Below, piece after piece: positions 20,501 through 30,376 of a stretch of 64,000 nucleotides of DNA (the first letter of the stretch is position 1; each line of letters begins with the position of its first letter). The stretch spans positions 62,001-126,000 of the forward strand of contig DYKO01000005.1 in the NCBI GenBank assembly GCA_020722565.1. The letters run 5' to 3'. The notes under the pieces are model-generated. The model was given only the letters and a program-made list of their open reading frames with translations, did not search any database and was not told where the DNA came from. The stretch comes from Rikenella microfusus (GTDB taxonomy: Bacteria; Bacteroidota; Bacteroidia; Bacteroidales; Tenuifilaceae). The translations under genes were made by a program, and so were the position numbers.

Positions 20501-20957
20501 GATTGGGCTGGTATCGCTTGCCGGAATAGTGGTTAATAATGCCATTGTGCTCATTGACTATATTGGACTACTAAAGGAGCGTCGTAGAGTAGAACTTGGG
20601 CTACCCGAAGGAGCATTCCTACCCACTGCCGATGCCACCGATTGTGTTATTACAGCTGGAAAAACAAGGTTAAGACCAGTTTTACTAACAGCAATAACAA
20701 CAATTCTGGGTCTTATTCCCATGGCTATTGGAATGAACCTTGACTTTTACGGTGCATTTAGCCAATTTAATCCCGACCTGTACTTTGGTGGCGATAATGT
20801 AATTTTCTGGGGACCAATTTCATGGACTGTAATTTTTGGGCTTACATTCTCAACTTTCCTTACTCTTGTAATTGTTCCTGTAATGTACAGGCTTACTGTT
20901 AACCTCCAGCGAAAGTTTATTATTTGGACTGGTCAAAAGGAGAGGTTACACGATTAA
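17538..20957 (+). CDS. RND family efflux transporter permease (AcrB/MexB type)
   Basis: PKELFPEVYYPTIMVQTIYPGNPP; ALGMLVDNAIVVVENIYR; LVSLAGIVVNNAIVLIDYI; about 1140 aa. Confidence 0.95.
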   Translation: MDDNKIIRNFKLTTWALKNKNTVYLLSFIIALFGIIAYKGLPKELFPEVYYPTIMVQTIYPGNPPIDIENLITRPLEKELENVKGLKKLSSSSLQDASMILVEFNTNTPIRDALQETKDAVDRAKSELPNDLLTDPVVNDIDFSEFPIININLSGDYSLQELKRFAEFLEEEIETIPEVSKVNIQGIEDREIVIEIDMIKMEALGLSFADIENAIRFENVSMSGGDILIGNNRRSIRIIGEFESVDEIEGISVKREKDRTIYLRDVAEVKDDFKDATTIARLNGKPVVSVQVVKKSGENLLNATDQIFAILKKAQESKTIPSNLEVTITNDQSDIIRKQLSNLENSMYFAIILVVLVLFYFLGTRNALFVGLSIPLSLLLSFVVINLIGYKINMIVLFSLILALGMLVDNAIVVVENIYRFVDNGFKPFEAARLAVGEIAIPVIASTATTLAAFLPLAFWEGITGEFMKNLPIILIIVLTSSLIVALTIIPVITATFIKHGEEMHDNTPNKRKANRTAAVLLLTAILFYTIGNYLIANILATFAIIVFLNALFFYKVERWFRYRFLSWLEQAYAKTLSYSLQGRRPVWITLGTFALLILTIIFFAVRKPEVKFFPSSDPNYINIVAELPIGSDLTATDSVMMLIEHDIDKVLQPYKHIVKSILTTVGTGDPEKWMFTISQYNKGLTTITFVDYKDRKGINTSTIMRRVNEELLNKYPGVNIAVSQNTMGPSAGKAINIEVSGHDFETLISTADSIISYINSQKVDGIEGLNLDIELGKPELIVKIDRDKARRFGLSTMQIASTIRTAIYGKEISKFKEGEDDYSIQLRYADKYRYNLANLMNQKIGFIEEGRMIQIPLSSVATFEYSNTYGSVMRKDKNRVVTIYSNVIKGYNATNINNQLKMILADFNLPENYTISFTGEQEEQQKSIAFLTRAMLIALSLILLILVTQFNSLIQPLIIMTSVLFSTIGVLGGLATFKIDFVVVMIGIGLVSLAGIVVNNAIVLIDYIGLLKERRRVELGLPEGAFLPTADATDCVITAGKTRLRPVLLTAITTILGLIPMAIGMNLDFYGAFSQFNPDLYFGGDNVIFWGPISWTVIFGLTFSTFLTLVIVPVMYRLTVNLQRKFIIWTGQKERLHD

Positions 20958-20975
20958 AACACTGTTACATTCACT

Positions 20976-21005
20976 AATAGGGGGCTTACTGCCCCCTATT
21001 TTATT
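20976..21005 (+). terminator. Intrinsic terminator after RND operon
   Basis: AATAGGGGGC-TTACT-GCCCCCTATT followed by TTATTTT. Confidence 0.8.
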
Positions 21006-21040
21006 TTGCTATTCATAGCGGAAACTTTTAAAAATACATG

Positions 21041-21048
21041 TATTTTTG
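21041..21048 (+). promoter_or_regulatory. Candidate -7 element for lysS
   Basis: TATTTTTG matches TAnnTTTG, 27 nt before the ATG at 21075; no clear -33 element. Confidence 0.4.
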
Positions 21049-21074
21049 CAAGTTGCAAAAAAACAGATAAAACA

Positions 21075-22799
21075 ATGGCTTTATACGAAGAACTAAGCGA
21101 ACAAGAGATAATCCGTCGCCAATCGCTTGAGGAGCTGCGCAAGTTGGGAATTGAGCCCTACCCTGCTGCCATGTACCCTATTTCGCATGGCGCTGCCGAT
21201 ATTCTTGCCGATTTTGAAAATATGTGTTCCAACCAGGCAGAGGTATGCATTGCAGGACGAATAATGGCGCGCAGGATAATGGGCAATGCTTCGTTTTTTG
21301 AGTTGCAAGACGAAAAAGGAAAGATTCAGGTTTACGTAAAACGCGATGATATTTGCCCTGGAGAGGATAAAACCCTTTACAATACGGTCTTTAAAAAGTT
21401 ACTGGATATTGGTGATATAGTTGGTATTAAAGGGTTTATTTTCCGGACCAATATGGGAGAGGAATCGGTTCATGCCAAGGAACTGACTGTATTAGCCAAA
21501 TCGCTCCGTCCGCTTCCCGTTGTTAAAGAAAAAGACGGAAAAGTTTTTGACGCCATTACCGATCCCGAATTTAGATACCGCCAGCGATACGTTGACCTAG
21601 TTGTTAACCCAGGCGTTCGCGATGTTTTTGTAAAACGAGCCAAAATCATCAACACCATGAGGGAGTTTTTCAACTCAAAGGGATACCTTGAGGTTGAAAG
21701 CCCAATTCTTCAGCCCATTCCCGGAGGAGCAGCAGCCCGTCCGTTTGTTACCCACCACAACGCCCTTGATATTCCCCTCTACCTTCGCATTGCTAACGAA
21801 CTTTACCTAAAACGCCTTATTGTTGGTGGATTTAACGGTGTGTACGAATTTGCTAAAGATTTTAGAAACGAAGGCATGGACCGTACGCACAACCCCGAGT
21901 TTACCGTAATGGAAATTTACGTTGCCTTCAAGGATTACTTCTGGATGATGGATTTCACCGAGGAGATGCTTGAACGAGTGGCCCTTGCGCTGCACGGTAC
22001 CACAAAAATCACTTTTGGTGACAAGGAGATTGACTTTAAGCGTCCGTTCCGCCGAATGACCATGACACAAGCCATAAAGGAATACGCAGGAGTGGATATC
22101 ACGGGCAAATCGGAAGATGAGCTCAGAGCCATATGTAAGCAACTTGATATTGAGGTAGATGAAACAATGGGTAAGGGAAAACTGATTGATACCTTATTCG
22201 GTGAAAAATGCGAGGAGCATCTCATTCAGCCCACCTTTATCATAGACTACCCAATTGAGATGTCACCACTTTGCAAGCGTCACCGCAACAATCCTGAGCT
22301 AACCGAGCGCTTTGAACTTATTGTTGCAGGGAAGGAACTTTGCAACGCCTACAGCGAGCTCAACGATCCCATCGACCAGTTGGAACGATTCCAGGAGCAG
22401 CTTCGCCTAAGCGAGCGTGGCGATGATGAGGCCATGTATATCGATATGGATTTTGTGCGCGCCCTCGAATACGGAATGCCCACCTGCTCGGGAATGGGTA
22501 TCGGAATCGATCGCTTAACCATGTTCATGACCAACCAGTCATCAATTCAAGACGTGCTTTTCTTCCCCCAAATGCGGCCCGAGAAAAAGCCACAAAAAGA
22601 CCCGGTTGAGACTTATGCACTAAAGGGCATTCCTACTGAATGGGTACCCGTACTACAAAAAATGGGCTTTGTAACGGTAGCATCGTTAAGCGGGGCATCG
22701 GCAGGGAAACTCTTTAACGACCTTTGCGGTCACAATAAAAAGAATAAACTTGGTTTAACCAATCCCAGTATGGATGATGTCAAGAAATGGGTTGAGTAG
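21075..22799 (+). CDS. lysS: Lysine--tRNA ligase (class II) with C-terminal extension
   Basis: Class II motifs [20 protein letters not shown] and [31 protein letters not shown]; preferred start [11 protein letters not shown]. Confidence 0.96.
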   Translation: MALYEELSEQEIIRRQSLEELRKLGIEPYPAAMYPISHGAADILADFENMCSNQAEVCIAGRIMARRIMGNASFFELQDEKGKIQVYVKRDDICPGEDKTLYNTVFKKLLDIGDIVGIKGFIFRTNMGEESVHAKELTVLAKSLRPLPVVKEKDGKVFDAITDPEFRYRQRYVDLVVNPGVRDVFVKRAKIINTMREFFNSKGYLEVESPILQPIPGGAAARPFVTHHNALDIPLYLRIANELYLKRLIVGGFNGVYEFAKDFRNEGMDRTHNPEFTVMEIYVAFKDYFWMMDFTEEMLERVALALHGTTKITFGDKEIDFKRPFRRMTMTQAIKEYAGVDITGKSEDELRAICKQLDIEVDETMGKGKLIDTLFGEKCEEHLIQPTFIIDYPIEMSPLCKRHRNNPELTERFELIVAGKELCNAYSELNDPIDQLERFQEQLRLSERGDDEAMYIDMDFVRALEYGMPTCSGMGIGIDRLTMFMTNQSSIQDVLFFPQMRPEKKPQKDPVETYALKGIPTEWVPVLQKMGFVTVASLSGASAGKLFNDLCGHNKKNKLGLTNPSMDDVKKWVE

Positions 22800-22822
22800 T
22801 AATTCTTAAATCTAATTTTAAC

Positions 22823-22853
22823 AAGGGCCTTGTTTTCTCAAGGCCTTTTTTTT
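22823..22853. terminator. Intrinsic terminator between lysS and convergent gene
   Basis: AAGGGCCTTG-TTTTCT-CAAGGCCTTTTTTTT. Confidence 0.8.
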
Positions 22854-24081
22854 ACTCCTTAGGGTCAAGGGCATCGCGCAGGCTGTTTCCCAGCAGGTTG
22901 AAGGCCAGTACAAGTAGCATCATGGCAAAACCGGGGATTAAGGCCAGATAGGCCTTATCCATGATTATGTAACCGTAATGGTCGCGAATCATTGTTCCCC
23001 AGGATGGGGCAGGAGGCTGAACACCTATACCCAAAAAACTTAATCCGGCCTCCAATAGTATGGCCGTTGAAAAGTTACTTGCTGCAACAATTATTACCGG
23101 TGGTAAAACATTGGGTAGTATGTGACGAAAAATAATACGAGCCCTTCCAAGCCCCAGAACACGGGCTGCATCAACAAACTCCTTTTCCCTAACACTAAGC
23201 ACCTGTCCCCGAACCACACGAGCCATATCCACCCACATGGTTAGGCCAACAGCCACAAAAATCTGCCAGAAACCCTTGCCAATTACCATGGTTAATGCTA
23301 TGACCATCAGCAGCGTGGGAACCGACCAAACCACATTAACCAGCCACATAATAACCTCATCGGCAATGCCACGAGCAAAGCCGGCTATTGAACCCAAAAC
23401 AATTCCAATTATTAAAGCTATACCTACAGCCACGAAACCAACAGCCAACGAAATGCGCCCTCCAATAATTAAGCGGCTCAGCATATCACGCCCAAACCTG
23501 TCGGTTCCCAAAACAAATAGGCGGGAAACAACATTCGATTTCAGAATCCGCTCACGGGCATCTTTCAACGAAACTCGTTGAATATCGCCATTGCTTAAAT
23601 GGCTAACTAGCGTATCGTTAGCTAAGTTAAACTTTACACCTAAACTTGCCGGAAACAACAAATCATTTAAGTTATGCTCACTTACAATGGGCTTGGCCTC
23701 CGGAATTGGATTATATTCAACCGCATAAACCTTTGCTCCCACAAAGTATATGCTATCAATAGGAACCTCGGAATACCGCGATTCCTGTCCGAAAAGCATG
23801 CGTCCAATAGGATTACGAAGCTTTACCTCATGCTGCTTAGGAATTAGTAATAGCTTCACCCTTGTCCCCGGTCTGAGTGTTGCCAGCTGCAGATGCTGAT
23901 TATTGGCATATGGTGTGCTATCGGGTGTAATCAAGTAGCCCAAAAGGGTTACCAGCGCCATAACGGCAATAAACAAAAGTGAAATTAAGGCCAACCTATC
24001 GGCAAGCAATCGGCGCATGGCAATACGCATGGGCGAGCCACTTCGGACAAGTTCAACTAACCTATCGACCTTCCTTTCCAA
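22852..24081 (-). CDS. ABC transporter permease, DppC/OppC type, with extended periplasmic insertion
   Basis: FVLGTDRFGRDMLSRLIIGGRISLAVGFVAVGIALIIGIVLGSIAG; EAGLSFLGIGVQPPAPSWGTMI. Confidence 0.92.
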   Translation of the reverse strand: MERKVDRLVELVRSGSPMRIAMRRLLADRLALISLLFIAVMALVTLLGYLITPDSTPYANNQHLQLATLRPGTRVKLLLIPKQHEVKLRNPIGRMLFGQESRYSEVPIDSIYFVGAKVYAVEYNPIPEAKPIVSEHNLNDLLFPASLGVKFNLANDTLVSHLSNGDIQRVSLKDARERILKSNVVSRLFVLGTDRFGRDMLSRLIIGGRISLAVGFVAVGIALIIGIVLGSIAGFARGIADEVIMWLVNVVWSVPTLLMVIALTMVIGKGFWQIFVAVGLTMWVDMARVVRGQVLSVREKEFVDAARVLGLGRARIIFRHILPNVLPPVIIVAASNFSTAILLEAGLSFLGIGVQPPAPSWGTMIRDHYGYIIMDKAYLALIPGFAMMLLVLAFNLLGNSLRDALDPKE

Positions 24082-25169
24082 GACGTTCCCTTTATAAATC
24101 CAACAATAGCTGATGCTGATATGTAAAATGGATATAAGACCTGTAAAAGTATAAAAACTGACAACAGTTTTAGCTGTTTGGTCCGATACAAGTAGTAGGC
24201 CATAAAAGAAAAATCAACTAAGCCTTTAGCAAGCCAAACAAAAAACAGCAATAAGGGCTTAACAGTTCCTGCAATTGTTAGCATCAGCAAAACAACTAAC
24301 AGTAAATTAATGGATAAAACCAACAGCCCAAGCAAAATGGTTTGCAAATCGTTATAAGCCAACGATTTTGATGCCCAACGGCTTCGCCGCCTGAAAAAGC
24401 CAATTAATCCGCCATCGAAACGAGTATGTGCTGCAATAGCACTACTCGATGCAAATCCTATTCGTAGGCCTTTTAACCTTTTGGCATGGTGCAGCAAGAA
24501 CATATCATCGCCGGAAGCAATATCTGTTCTAAGCGCAGAGGCATCAACATAAATCTTTTGGCTGTTAAATACCATGTTTGCCGATGAGGCAATCACCGGA
24601 CACCCCAACGAAAACGAGGCAGCAGAAACCGCCATAAGCGAAACATAGTCAAGAGCTTCAAACATCGACAATAAATTACCCGAATCAACAACGGGGACTA
24701 CCTCACATTGCAAAAAATCATGATGCTCCATTTGGGCTGCAATAGTACTAAGCCACTGAGGCGAGTGGGTGCAATCGGCATCGGTAAAAACAATTATGGA
24801 ATACCGCGCATGGCTAATCCCGTAAAGCAAAGCCTGCTTCTTTCCCATTTGACCCTTGGGCAAACTAAGTAATCTCAAATGAACATCTGATTTTAAATTC
24901 TTCATTTGCTCTGCACTACCATCGGTTGAGCCATCATTAACCAAAATAATCTCCCAGAATTCTCGAGGTAAATCCTGACGCATCAGCGAGTTAATTAGGG
25001 CCGGCAAGTTGTTGCGTTCATTTCGGAACGCAACAACTACTGTAATGCCTGCTGCATGTTTGAAATCAGGCTCGTCATTTGCAATCCATCTTCCTGAAAT
25101 AAGTCCAATCAGCAAAAAAGTTATTGCTGCTGAATACAGAAAAATCAGAGTAAATGAAAGAATGGTCAT
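24057..25169 (-). CDS. Membrane-associated family 2 glycosyltransferase
   Basis: VVVAFRNERNNLPALINSLMRQ, EIILVNDGSTDGS, IIVFTDADCTHSPQWL; C-terminal TM helices. Confidence 0.9.
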   Translation of the reverse strand: MTILSFTLIFLYSAAITFLLIGLISGRWIANDEPDFKHAAGITVVVAFRNERNNLPALINSLMRQDLPREFWEIILVNDGSTDGSAEQMKNLKSDVHLRLLSLPKGQMGKKQALLYGISHARYSIIVFTDADCTHSPQWLSTIAAQMEHHDFLQCEVVPVVDSGNLLSMFEALDYVSLMAVSAASFSLGCPVIASSANMVFNSQKIYVDASALRTDIASGDDMFLLHHAKRLKGLRIGFASSSAIAAHTRFDGGLIGFFRRRSRWASKSLAYNDLQTILLGLLVLSINLLLVVLLMLTIAGTVKPLLLFFVWLAKGLVDFSFMAYYLYRTKQLKLLSVFILLQVLYPFYISASAIVGFIKGTSWKGRSIG

Positions 25170-26290
25170 CTATTATTTCTAATGAATTGGGCGATATGAG
25201 TTGATGCTGACGAAATTTCATCGATAGGTCGTGCCACATTAAAGCGTATCCAATCAACCTTATTGGGGCTAAAATGCTCGCCGGGGATAACGGCAACGCC
25301 TGTCGATTCGTATAGATCCACAGCAAAATCGAATCCATCAGTATGATCTTCTGGTAGCTTAGCCCAAATAAAGCATCCACCATCAATCCGGGGGATTCTG
25401 AAACCCAAATTGTCAAGCGACTTGCTTAGCAACCGAAATGATTCAACCACATTTTGACGGAACTCGCTCATGTAATCCTGCCCATAGCTATTTGCTGCAA
25501 GGTAGCGCGCCAGCGCTTCCTGCTGTACACTGGGAGCACACAGCCCTATATAATCGTGAACCGCACGTAATCCCTTTGTGTGCGATTCGTGATGTATGAT
25601 ATACCCCACCCTCCAACCGGTTACACATAACGATTTTGAGAAGCTGCTTACTATAAACAGTTTATCGGTTAACCTATCAACCGGGATGTATGGTCTTTCA
25701 TTGAAATAAAGCTCCTCGTAAACTGAATCAAAAACCACATAAATGTTCAGATTCAACGCAAGATCAAGTAGCCTGACAACCTCATCGATACTCCAAACCC
25801 TACCATAGGGGTTTCCCGGCGAGCTCAAAAAAATCAACCTAACATTTTGTTTTTTTACAACATCAGCAAGTGCATCATAATCAACTACTTCATCATTAAT
25901 AAGCGGGAATTCAAGAAATTTATGTCCAAAAATTGAGGGGAGCCGGCTATAGCTTTCATAAGCGGGTTCAAACGACAAGGTAGCAAAGTCATCATCCAAA
26001 ACACCTCTCAAATAGGTGAACACAAGCGAAAGCCCTTCGGTTGCCCCCTGAACCATGAGTAGCTGATTGGGCTTAACACCATGCCGCTGCTCAATTAATA
26101 ACCTTAGATTCAAATTTCCAATACCGGGCGCATACTGATGATAATTCTCTTCAGCAACATTCTTTAGTGTATTAATTAGCTCAGCAGGGGGTTGAAATCC
26201 AGGTATTCCCTGAGCCAAATTTATCCCCCCCTTTGTTTTAACAAGGTTGCTGAAGTAGCTAATAAATGAACCCTCCGGTTTAGCTCTCAT
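25166..26290 (-). CDS. Pyridoxal-phosphate aminotransferase class I/II (start probably at internal MRAKPEGS)
   Basis: INLAQGIPGFQPP, SSPGNPYGRVWS, SSFSKSLCVTGWRVGY. Confidence 0.93.
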   Translation of the reverse strand: MRAKPEGSFISYFSNLVKTKGGINLAQGIPGFQPPAELINTLKNVAEENYHQYAPGIGNLNLRLLIEQRHGVKPNQLLMVQGATEGLSLVFTYLRGVLDDDFATLSFEPAYESYSRLPSIFGHKFLEFPLINDEVVDYDALADVVKKQNVRLIFLSSPGNPYGRVWSIDEVVRLLDLALNLNIYVVFDSVYEELYFNERPYIPVDRLTDKLFIVSSFSKSLCVTGWRVGYIIHHESHTKGLRAVHDYIGLCAPSVQQEALARYLAANSYGQDYMSEFRQNVVESFRLLSKSLDNLGFRIPRIDGGCFIWAKLPEDHTDGFDFAVDLYESTGVAVIPGEHFSPNKVDWIRFNVARPIDEISSASTHIAQFIRNNR

Positions 26291-26412
26291 AATAACATTA
26301 TTAGCAAAATAGATTATGCAAAAATGCAAATAATAAGTATCGTTTTGGTGCAATGTGAAGGCTAAATTGTAAAGTTTCCTAAATTTGCATGAATTTAAAA
26401 AATATAACTTCG

Positions 26413-27567
26413 ATGCGATTCAGGAATTTTTTAGGACTTTTGGCAATTGTGTTTATTTCGGGATGTTCCAGCAGGGATGCTGTAACCATTAGCATTAGGG
26501 TGAAAAGCCCCGAAAAGGATGTTATAACATTGAGCAAAATTGATTTCAACAAAATAATTAAAATCGATTCGGTTAAAATATCATCGGGCGAAGATGAAAA
26601 GCGTTTCAAGATAAAACAAGGCGAAGAACCAGAGTTTTACAGCATCAGCACAAAAAGCGGTAAGGCCATTACACTATTAGCCTCGAAAGGCGAAAGAATT
26701 AATGTTTCTGTGGATTTAGATAAGATTCTCGACTACCAGGTGAGCGGTTCAGAAGGTTCGAAAAAAGTTCAATGGATAACCAAAACCTTTGCCAAATCGA
26801 AAAGCAAAGTTGATGAACAAATCAAAAGATACCTTCAAACTGAAACAAGTACCGAACGCGAAATCATTAATAATGAATACAATATTGAAAAACAGCGAAT
26901 TAAAGATGAGCTCAACAAGTTCATCTGGAAAAACCCAATGTCCAAAGCCAGCATAATGGCGCTCTACCAAAAATATAACGATAACCTTTTTATTTTTGAC
27001 AGCTCCGATGACCTACAACTAATTAAAATGGTAGCATCGGCATGGAAGGCCCTTTACCCGGAATCAAACTACACCAAGGGTATGCTTGAGGATATTAAAA
27101 ATCTGGAACGCACCATTACCAATGCAAAGCTGCAGCAACTTATTCAAAGTTCAGAATTACCCATTCCCGATTTGAGCATTCCCGATAGATTTGGAAAAGA
27201 GATTAAGCTTTCATCACTCAAGGGCAAAATCATCCTTCTCGATTTCATTACAAGCGAAAACTCAACAAGTTTACTCGACAACAGGGAGCTCATGGAAATC
27301 TACAAAAAGTATAAAGGCAAAGGCTTTGAGGTGTACCAGATATCGTTTGATAGCTCACGTGACGGGTGGATTAACTATGTTGAAAACTCCTCAATTCCAT
27401 GGATTTGTGTTAGAGAAAACGAGCCTTTGAATTCAACGGCTGCCATGATGTATAACGTTCGCCAAATACCTTCGAACTATTTAATTGGCAAAGACTTTAA
27501 CATTATTGCCAAAAATATTTACGGCGATAATCTTCGGAAAATTCTTGAGCAAAAGTTGAATAATTAA
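26413..27567 (+). CDS. Thioredoxin-fold (TlpA/AhpC-like) lipoprotein lacking the CxxC motif
   Basis: Lipobox IVFISGCSS; C-terminal LPIPDLSIPDRFGKEIKLSSLKGKIILLDFITSENSTSLLDNRELMEIYKKYKGKGFEVYQISFD...QIPSNYLIGKDFNIIAK; ORF track start 26389 sits directly after a TAAATTTG motif, so ATG 26413 is preferred. Confidence 0.82.
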   Translation: MRFRNFLGLLAIVFISGCSSRDAVTISIRVKSPEKDVITLSKIDFNKIIKIDSVKISSGEDEKRFKIKQGEEPEFYSISTKSGKAITLLASKGERINVSVDLDKILDYQVSGSEGSKKVQWITKTFAKSKSKVDEQIKRYLQTETSTEREIINNEYNIEKQRIKDELNKFIWKNPMSKASIMALYQKYNDNLFIFDSSDDLQLIKMVASAWKALYPESNYTKGMLEDIKNLERTITNAKLQQLIQSSELPIPDLSIPDRFGKEIKLSSLKGKIILLDFITSENSTSLLDNRELMEIYKKYKGKGFEVYQISFDSSRDGWINYVENSSIPWICVRENEPLNSTAAMMYNVRQIPSNYLIGKDFNIIAKNIYGDNLRKILEQKLNN

Positions 27568-27581
27568 CTGGGAAACATTAG

Positions 27582-28367
27582 GTGAAAAAAATTTACTTTG
27601 CATCGGATTTACATTTAGGTTTGCCCAACCATGAGCAAAGTTTACCCCGTGAAAAACTATTTATTAAATGGCTTGACACGATAAGTCAAGATGCAGAGGA
27701 AATCTATTTGTTAGGAGATATTTTTGATTTCTGGTTTGAATACCGAAGGGTAGTTCCCCGCGGATATACCCGTTTTTTAGGGCGAATAGCTCAAATAACC
27801 GATAGTGGCATTCCGGTACATTTCTTCACGGGCAACCACGATGTATGGATGTTCGATTACTTTGAGAAGGAGCTCGGTGTTTCGGTTCATAGGCATCCCA
27901 TTGAAAATGAACTACTTGGCGCCCATTTCCTGCTGGCTCATGGCGATGGTTTAGGACCGGGGGACATTGGTTATAAAATTCTAAAAAGAATTTTTACCAG
28001 CCCAACGCTCCAGTGGCTATTCGGATGGCTTCACCCAAACTTTTCGCTCTGGTTTGGAAACCAGTGGAGTGTCGGCAGCCGTTATTCCAAGGAAATTACC
28101 CATAAATTTCGGGGCGAAGATGAACAAATTACCAAATATTCCCGTAGTGTATTGGCTGCCAAACACTACGACTTTTTTATTTATGGGCACTGGCATTCCC
28201 CAATCATCTACCCTTTAAGTCCAGAGTCTAATCTTGTTATTCTCGGCGATTGGCTGGTTAGCAACACCTACAGCGTATGGGACGGCAACAAACTTATGTT
28301 GATGCGCTTCAACCCCAATAGCAGCAGCGATGTTTTGGACATCGCTACACTAAACAAAAGCAATTAG
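27582..28367 (+). CDS. lpxH: UDP-2,3-diacylglucosamine diphosphatase (LpxH type)
   Basis: FASDLHLGLPNHE, LLGDIFDFWFEYR, FTGNHDVWMFDY, HGDGLGPGD, YGHWHSP metallophosphoesterase motifs. Confidence 0.87.
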   Translation: MKKIYFASDLHLGLPNHEQSLPREKLFIKWLDTISQDAEEIYLLGDIFDFWFEYRRVVPRGYTRFLGRIAQITDSGIPVHFFTGNHDVWMFDYFEKELGVSVHRHPIENELLGAHFLLAHGDGLGPGDIGYKILKRIFTSPTLQWLFGWLHPNFSLWFGNQWSVGSRYSKEITHKFRGEDEQITKYSRSVLAAKHYDFFIYGHWHSPIIYPLSPESNLVILGDWLVSNTYSVWDGNKLMLMRFNPNSSSDVLDIATLNKSN

Positions 28368-28371
28368 ATAG

Positions 28372-28953
28372 ATGAACTTTCTGGCGCACCTTTACCTCTC
28401 GGGAAGCAACGCCGAGGTGAGGCTGGGTAACTTTATTGGCGATTACGTAAAGGGCAATCGGGTTAAGCTGTATCCGCCTAGGGTTCAAATTGGCATTATG
28501 CTTCACAGAACCATCGACCAGCTTACCGATCAGCATAAAGGATGGAAAACCTGCAGGGATATTCTACGCCCCAGCTACGACCGATGGGCTGGAGTTGCAG
28601 CTGATGTTATGCTCGATTATGTTTTAGCCAACGAATGGGAGCATTATTCCATGAGGGGACTAAAAGAATTTGCCCGTACATTCTACTTTCAAATGCTACA
28701 ACGTTACCATATACTACCAGCCAGGGTCAGAGGATTTCTGCCTTTTATAATTCACAGCAACCGGCTCTATTCATACCGTTTTGATGAGGGCATAATCCGT
28801 GCACTTGAAATAATGGACAATCACACCAAAGTACAAGGCGATCCACATCAAGCACTTTGGTTAGTAAAAACCAACTATTCTCACTTTAACAATGCACTTT
28901 TTGAACTTATTTCAGACTTGAAAAAGGAAATAGACAAAACTTACAAGCTTTAG
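28372..28953 (+). CDS. Acyl carrier protein phosphodiesterase (AcpH/DUF479 family)
   Basis: MNFLAHLYLSG...RLGNFIGDYVKGN...GIMLHRTIDQLTDQH...AGVAADVMLDYVLANEW. Confidence 0.9.
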   Translation: MNFLAHLYLSGSNAEVRLGNFIGDYVKGNRVKLYPPRVQIGIMLHRTIDQLTDQHKGWKTCRDILRPSYDRWAGVAADVMLDYVLANEWEHYSMRGLKEFARTFYFQMLQRYHILPARVRGFLPFIIHSNRLYSYRFDEGIIRALEIMDNHTKVQGDPHQALWLVKTNYSHFNNALFELISDLKKEIDKTYKL

Positions 28954-28954
28954 T

Positions 28955-30376
28955 TTAGTAAGCGCCAAACCGTTCGGCATCGAACTTAAGGAGTATGAAT
29001 ACCAATATGGTGAAAGCCCACAGAGATGAACCTCCGTAGCTGAAAAAGGGAAGCGGAATACCAATAACAGGAACCAAACCTATGGTCATTCCAATATTAA
29101 CCGCTGCATGAAAAAACAGTATGGACACAACACCATATCCATAAATACGGGCAAAATGTTCGGTTTGCCGTTCGGCAATTTTAAGTAGCCTTAGCAAGAA
29201 AAGTACAATGATGAAAACAATAATAGTTGATCCCAAAAAGCCCCATTCCTCCCCAACGGTACAAAAAATGAAATCAGTGCTCTGCTCGGGCACAAAGTTG
29301 AACTTAGTTTGGGTTCCCGAGAGGTACCCCTTCCCCCAAAATCCTCCCGATCCAATGGCTATTTTCGACTGGTTAACATTATACCCCCAGCCCAAAGGGT
29401 CGTTCTCAATTCCCAACAGGTCGTTGATACGTTTCTGATGGTGCACATCAAGCACCCGCTCAAAAACATAATCGGTTGAAAACGAAAAAACAATGCTCAC
29501 TAAAAGAAAAATTGAAATGGTGTAAACCTGCTTCAACCTATTTGAGTAAGCATAAATCAAACCAACAAAAACACTTACCAATAATGGGATTAAAATCATT
29601 TGTGCAGGCTTCAACCCAATATGGAAAAACTCCGACACTAAGTAGATAATGGTACTAAGCCCCGCTAACCCAATAGTTAATCTTAAGGCATCCTTGTGCC
29701 TTCGGGTGTAAAACACAAAAAGAAGTATGGCCACAAAATATATTACGATAAGCATGGTAACCGTGCTATAAATTAGGGTTAAGATGAAAAGTAGCACCAT
29801 GAATGCCGAAAAGGTTAAAAACCATCCGGGCAATCCCTCGCGATATAGCACAAGTACCAATGAACCAAACACCAGGGCAGAACCAGTGTCGTTCTGTAAT
29901 AGTATTATCAAAACCGGAATTCCAATAATAACACCCACTTTTACGTACGAACCAAAACCATGAAGTTTAAAGCCATAGCTACTCATAAGTTTTGCCAACG
30001 CCAATGCAGTAGCCACCTTGGCAAATTCTGCCGGTTGGATACCCAGAGCGCCAAATGGAATCCATGATTTTGATGCATTAACCACCCTACCAAAAACAAG
30101 TGTAGCAATAAGCGCCAAAAGTATCAACCCATAAAATACATATGCAAAAGCAGGATAAATCCTATCGTTCGAGAATGTAATTATTAATGCTATAAGTATC
30201 GCAAATCCAATCCAAATTAATTGCTTACCATAGCGTTGAGAAAAATCGAGGATGCTCTGATGTTCATCGCTGTAAACAGCAGCATAAATATTAAGCCATC
30301 CCATTACCACCAACATTAGGTATAAGATCACTGCGTACCAATCGAGGTTGCGTAATATGCTATTTTTTCTTTGCAC
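28955..30376 (-). CDS. rodA: Rod-shape-determining SEDS protein RodA
   Basis: FGALGIQPAEFAKVATALALAKLM; GFWGKGYLSGTQTKFNFVPEQSTDFIFCTVGEEWGFLG; GIPLPFFSYGGSSLWA. Confidence 0.95.
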   Translation of the reverse strand: MQRKNSILRNLDWYAVILYLMLVVMGWLNIYAAVYSDEHQSILDFSQRYGKQLIWIGFAILIALIITFSNDRIYPAFAYVFYGLILLALIATLVFGRVVNASKSWIPFGALGIQPAEFAKVATALALAKLMSSYGFKLHGFGSYVKVGVIIGIPVLIILLQNDTGSALVFGSLVLVLYREGLPGWFLTFSAFMVLLFILTLIYSTVTMLIVIYFVAILLFVFYTRRHKDALRLTIGLAGLSTIIYLVSEFFHIGLKPAQMILIPLLVSVFVGLIYAYSNRLKQVYTISIFLLVSIVFSFSTDYVFERVLDVHHQKRINDLLGIENDPLGWGYNVNQSKIAIGSGGFWGKGYLSGTQTKFNFVPEQSTDFIFCTVGEEWGFLGSTIIVFIIVLFLLRLLKIAERQTEHFARIYGYGVVSILFFHAAVNIGMTIGLVPVIGIPLPFFSYGGSSLWAFTILVFILLKFDAERFGAY

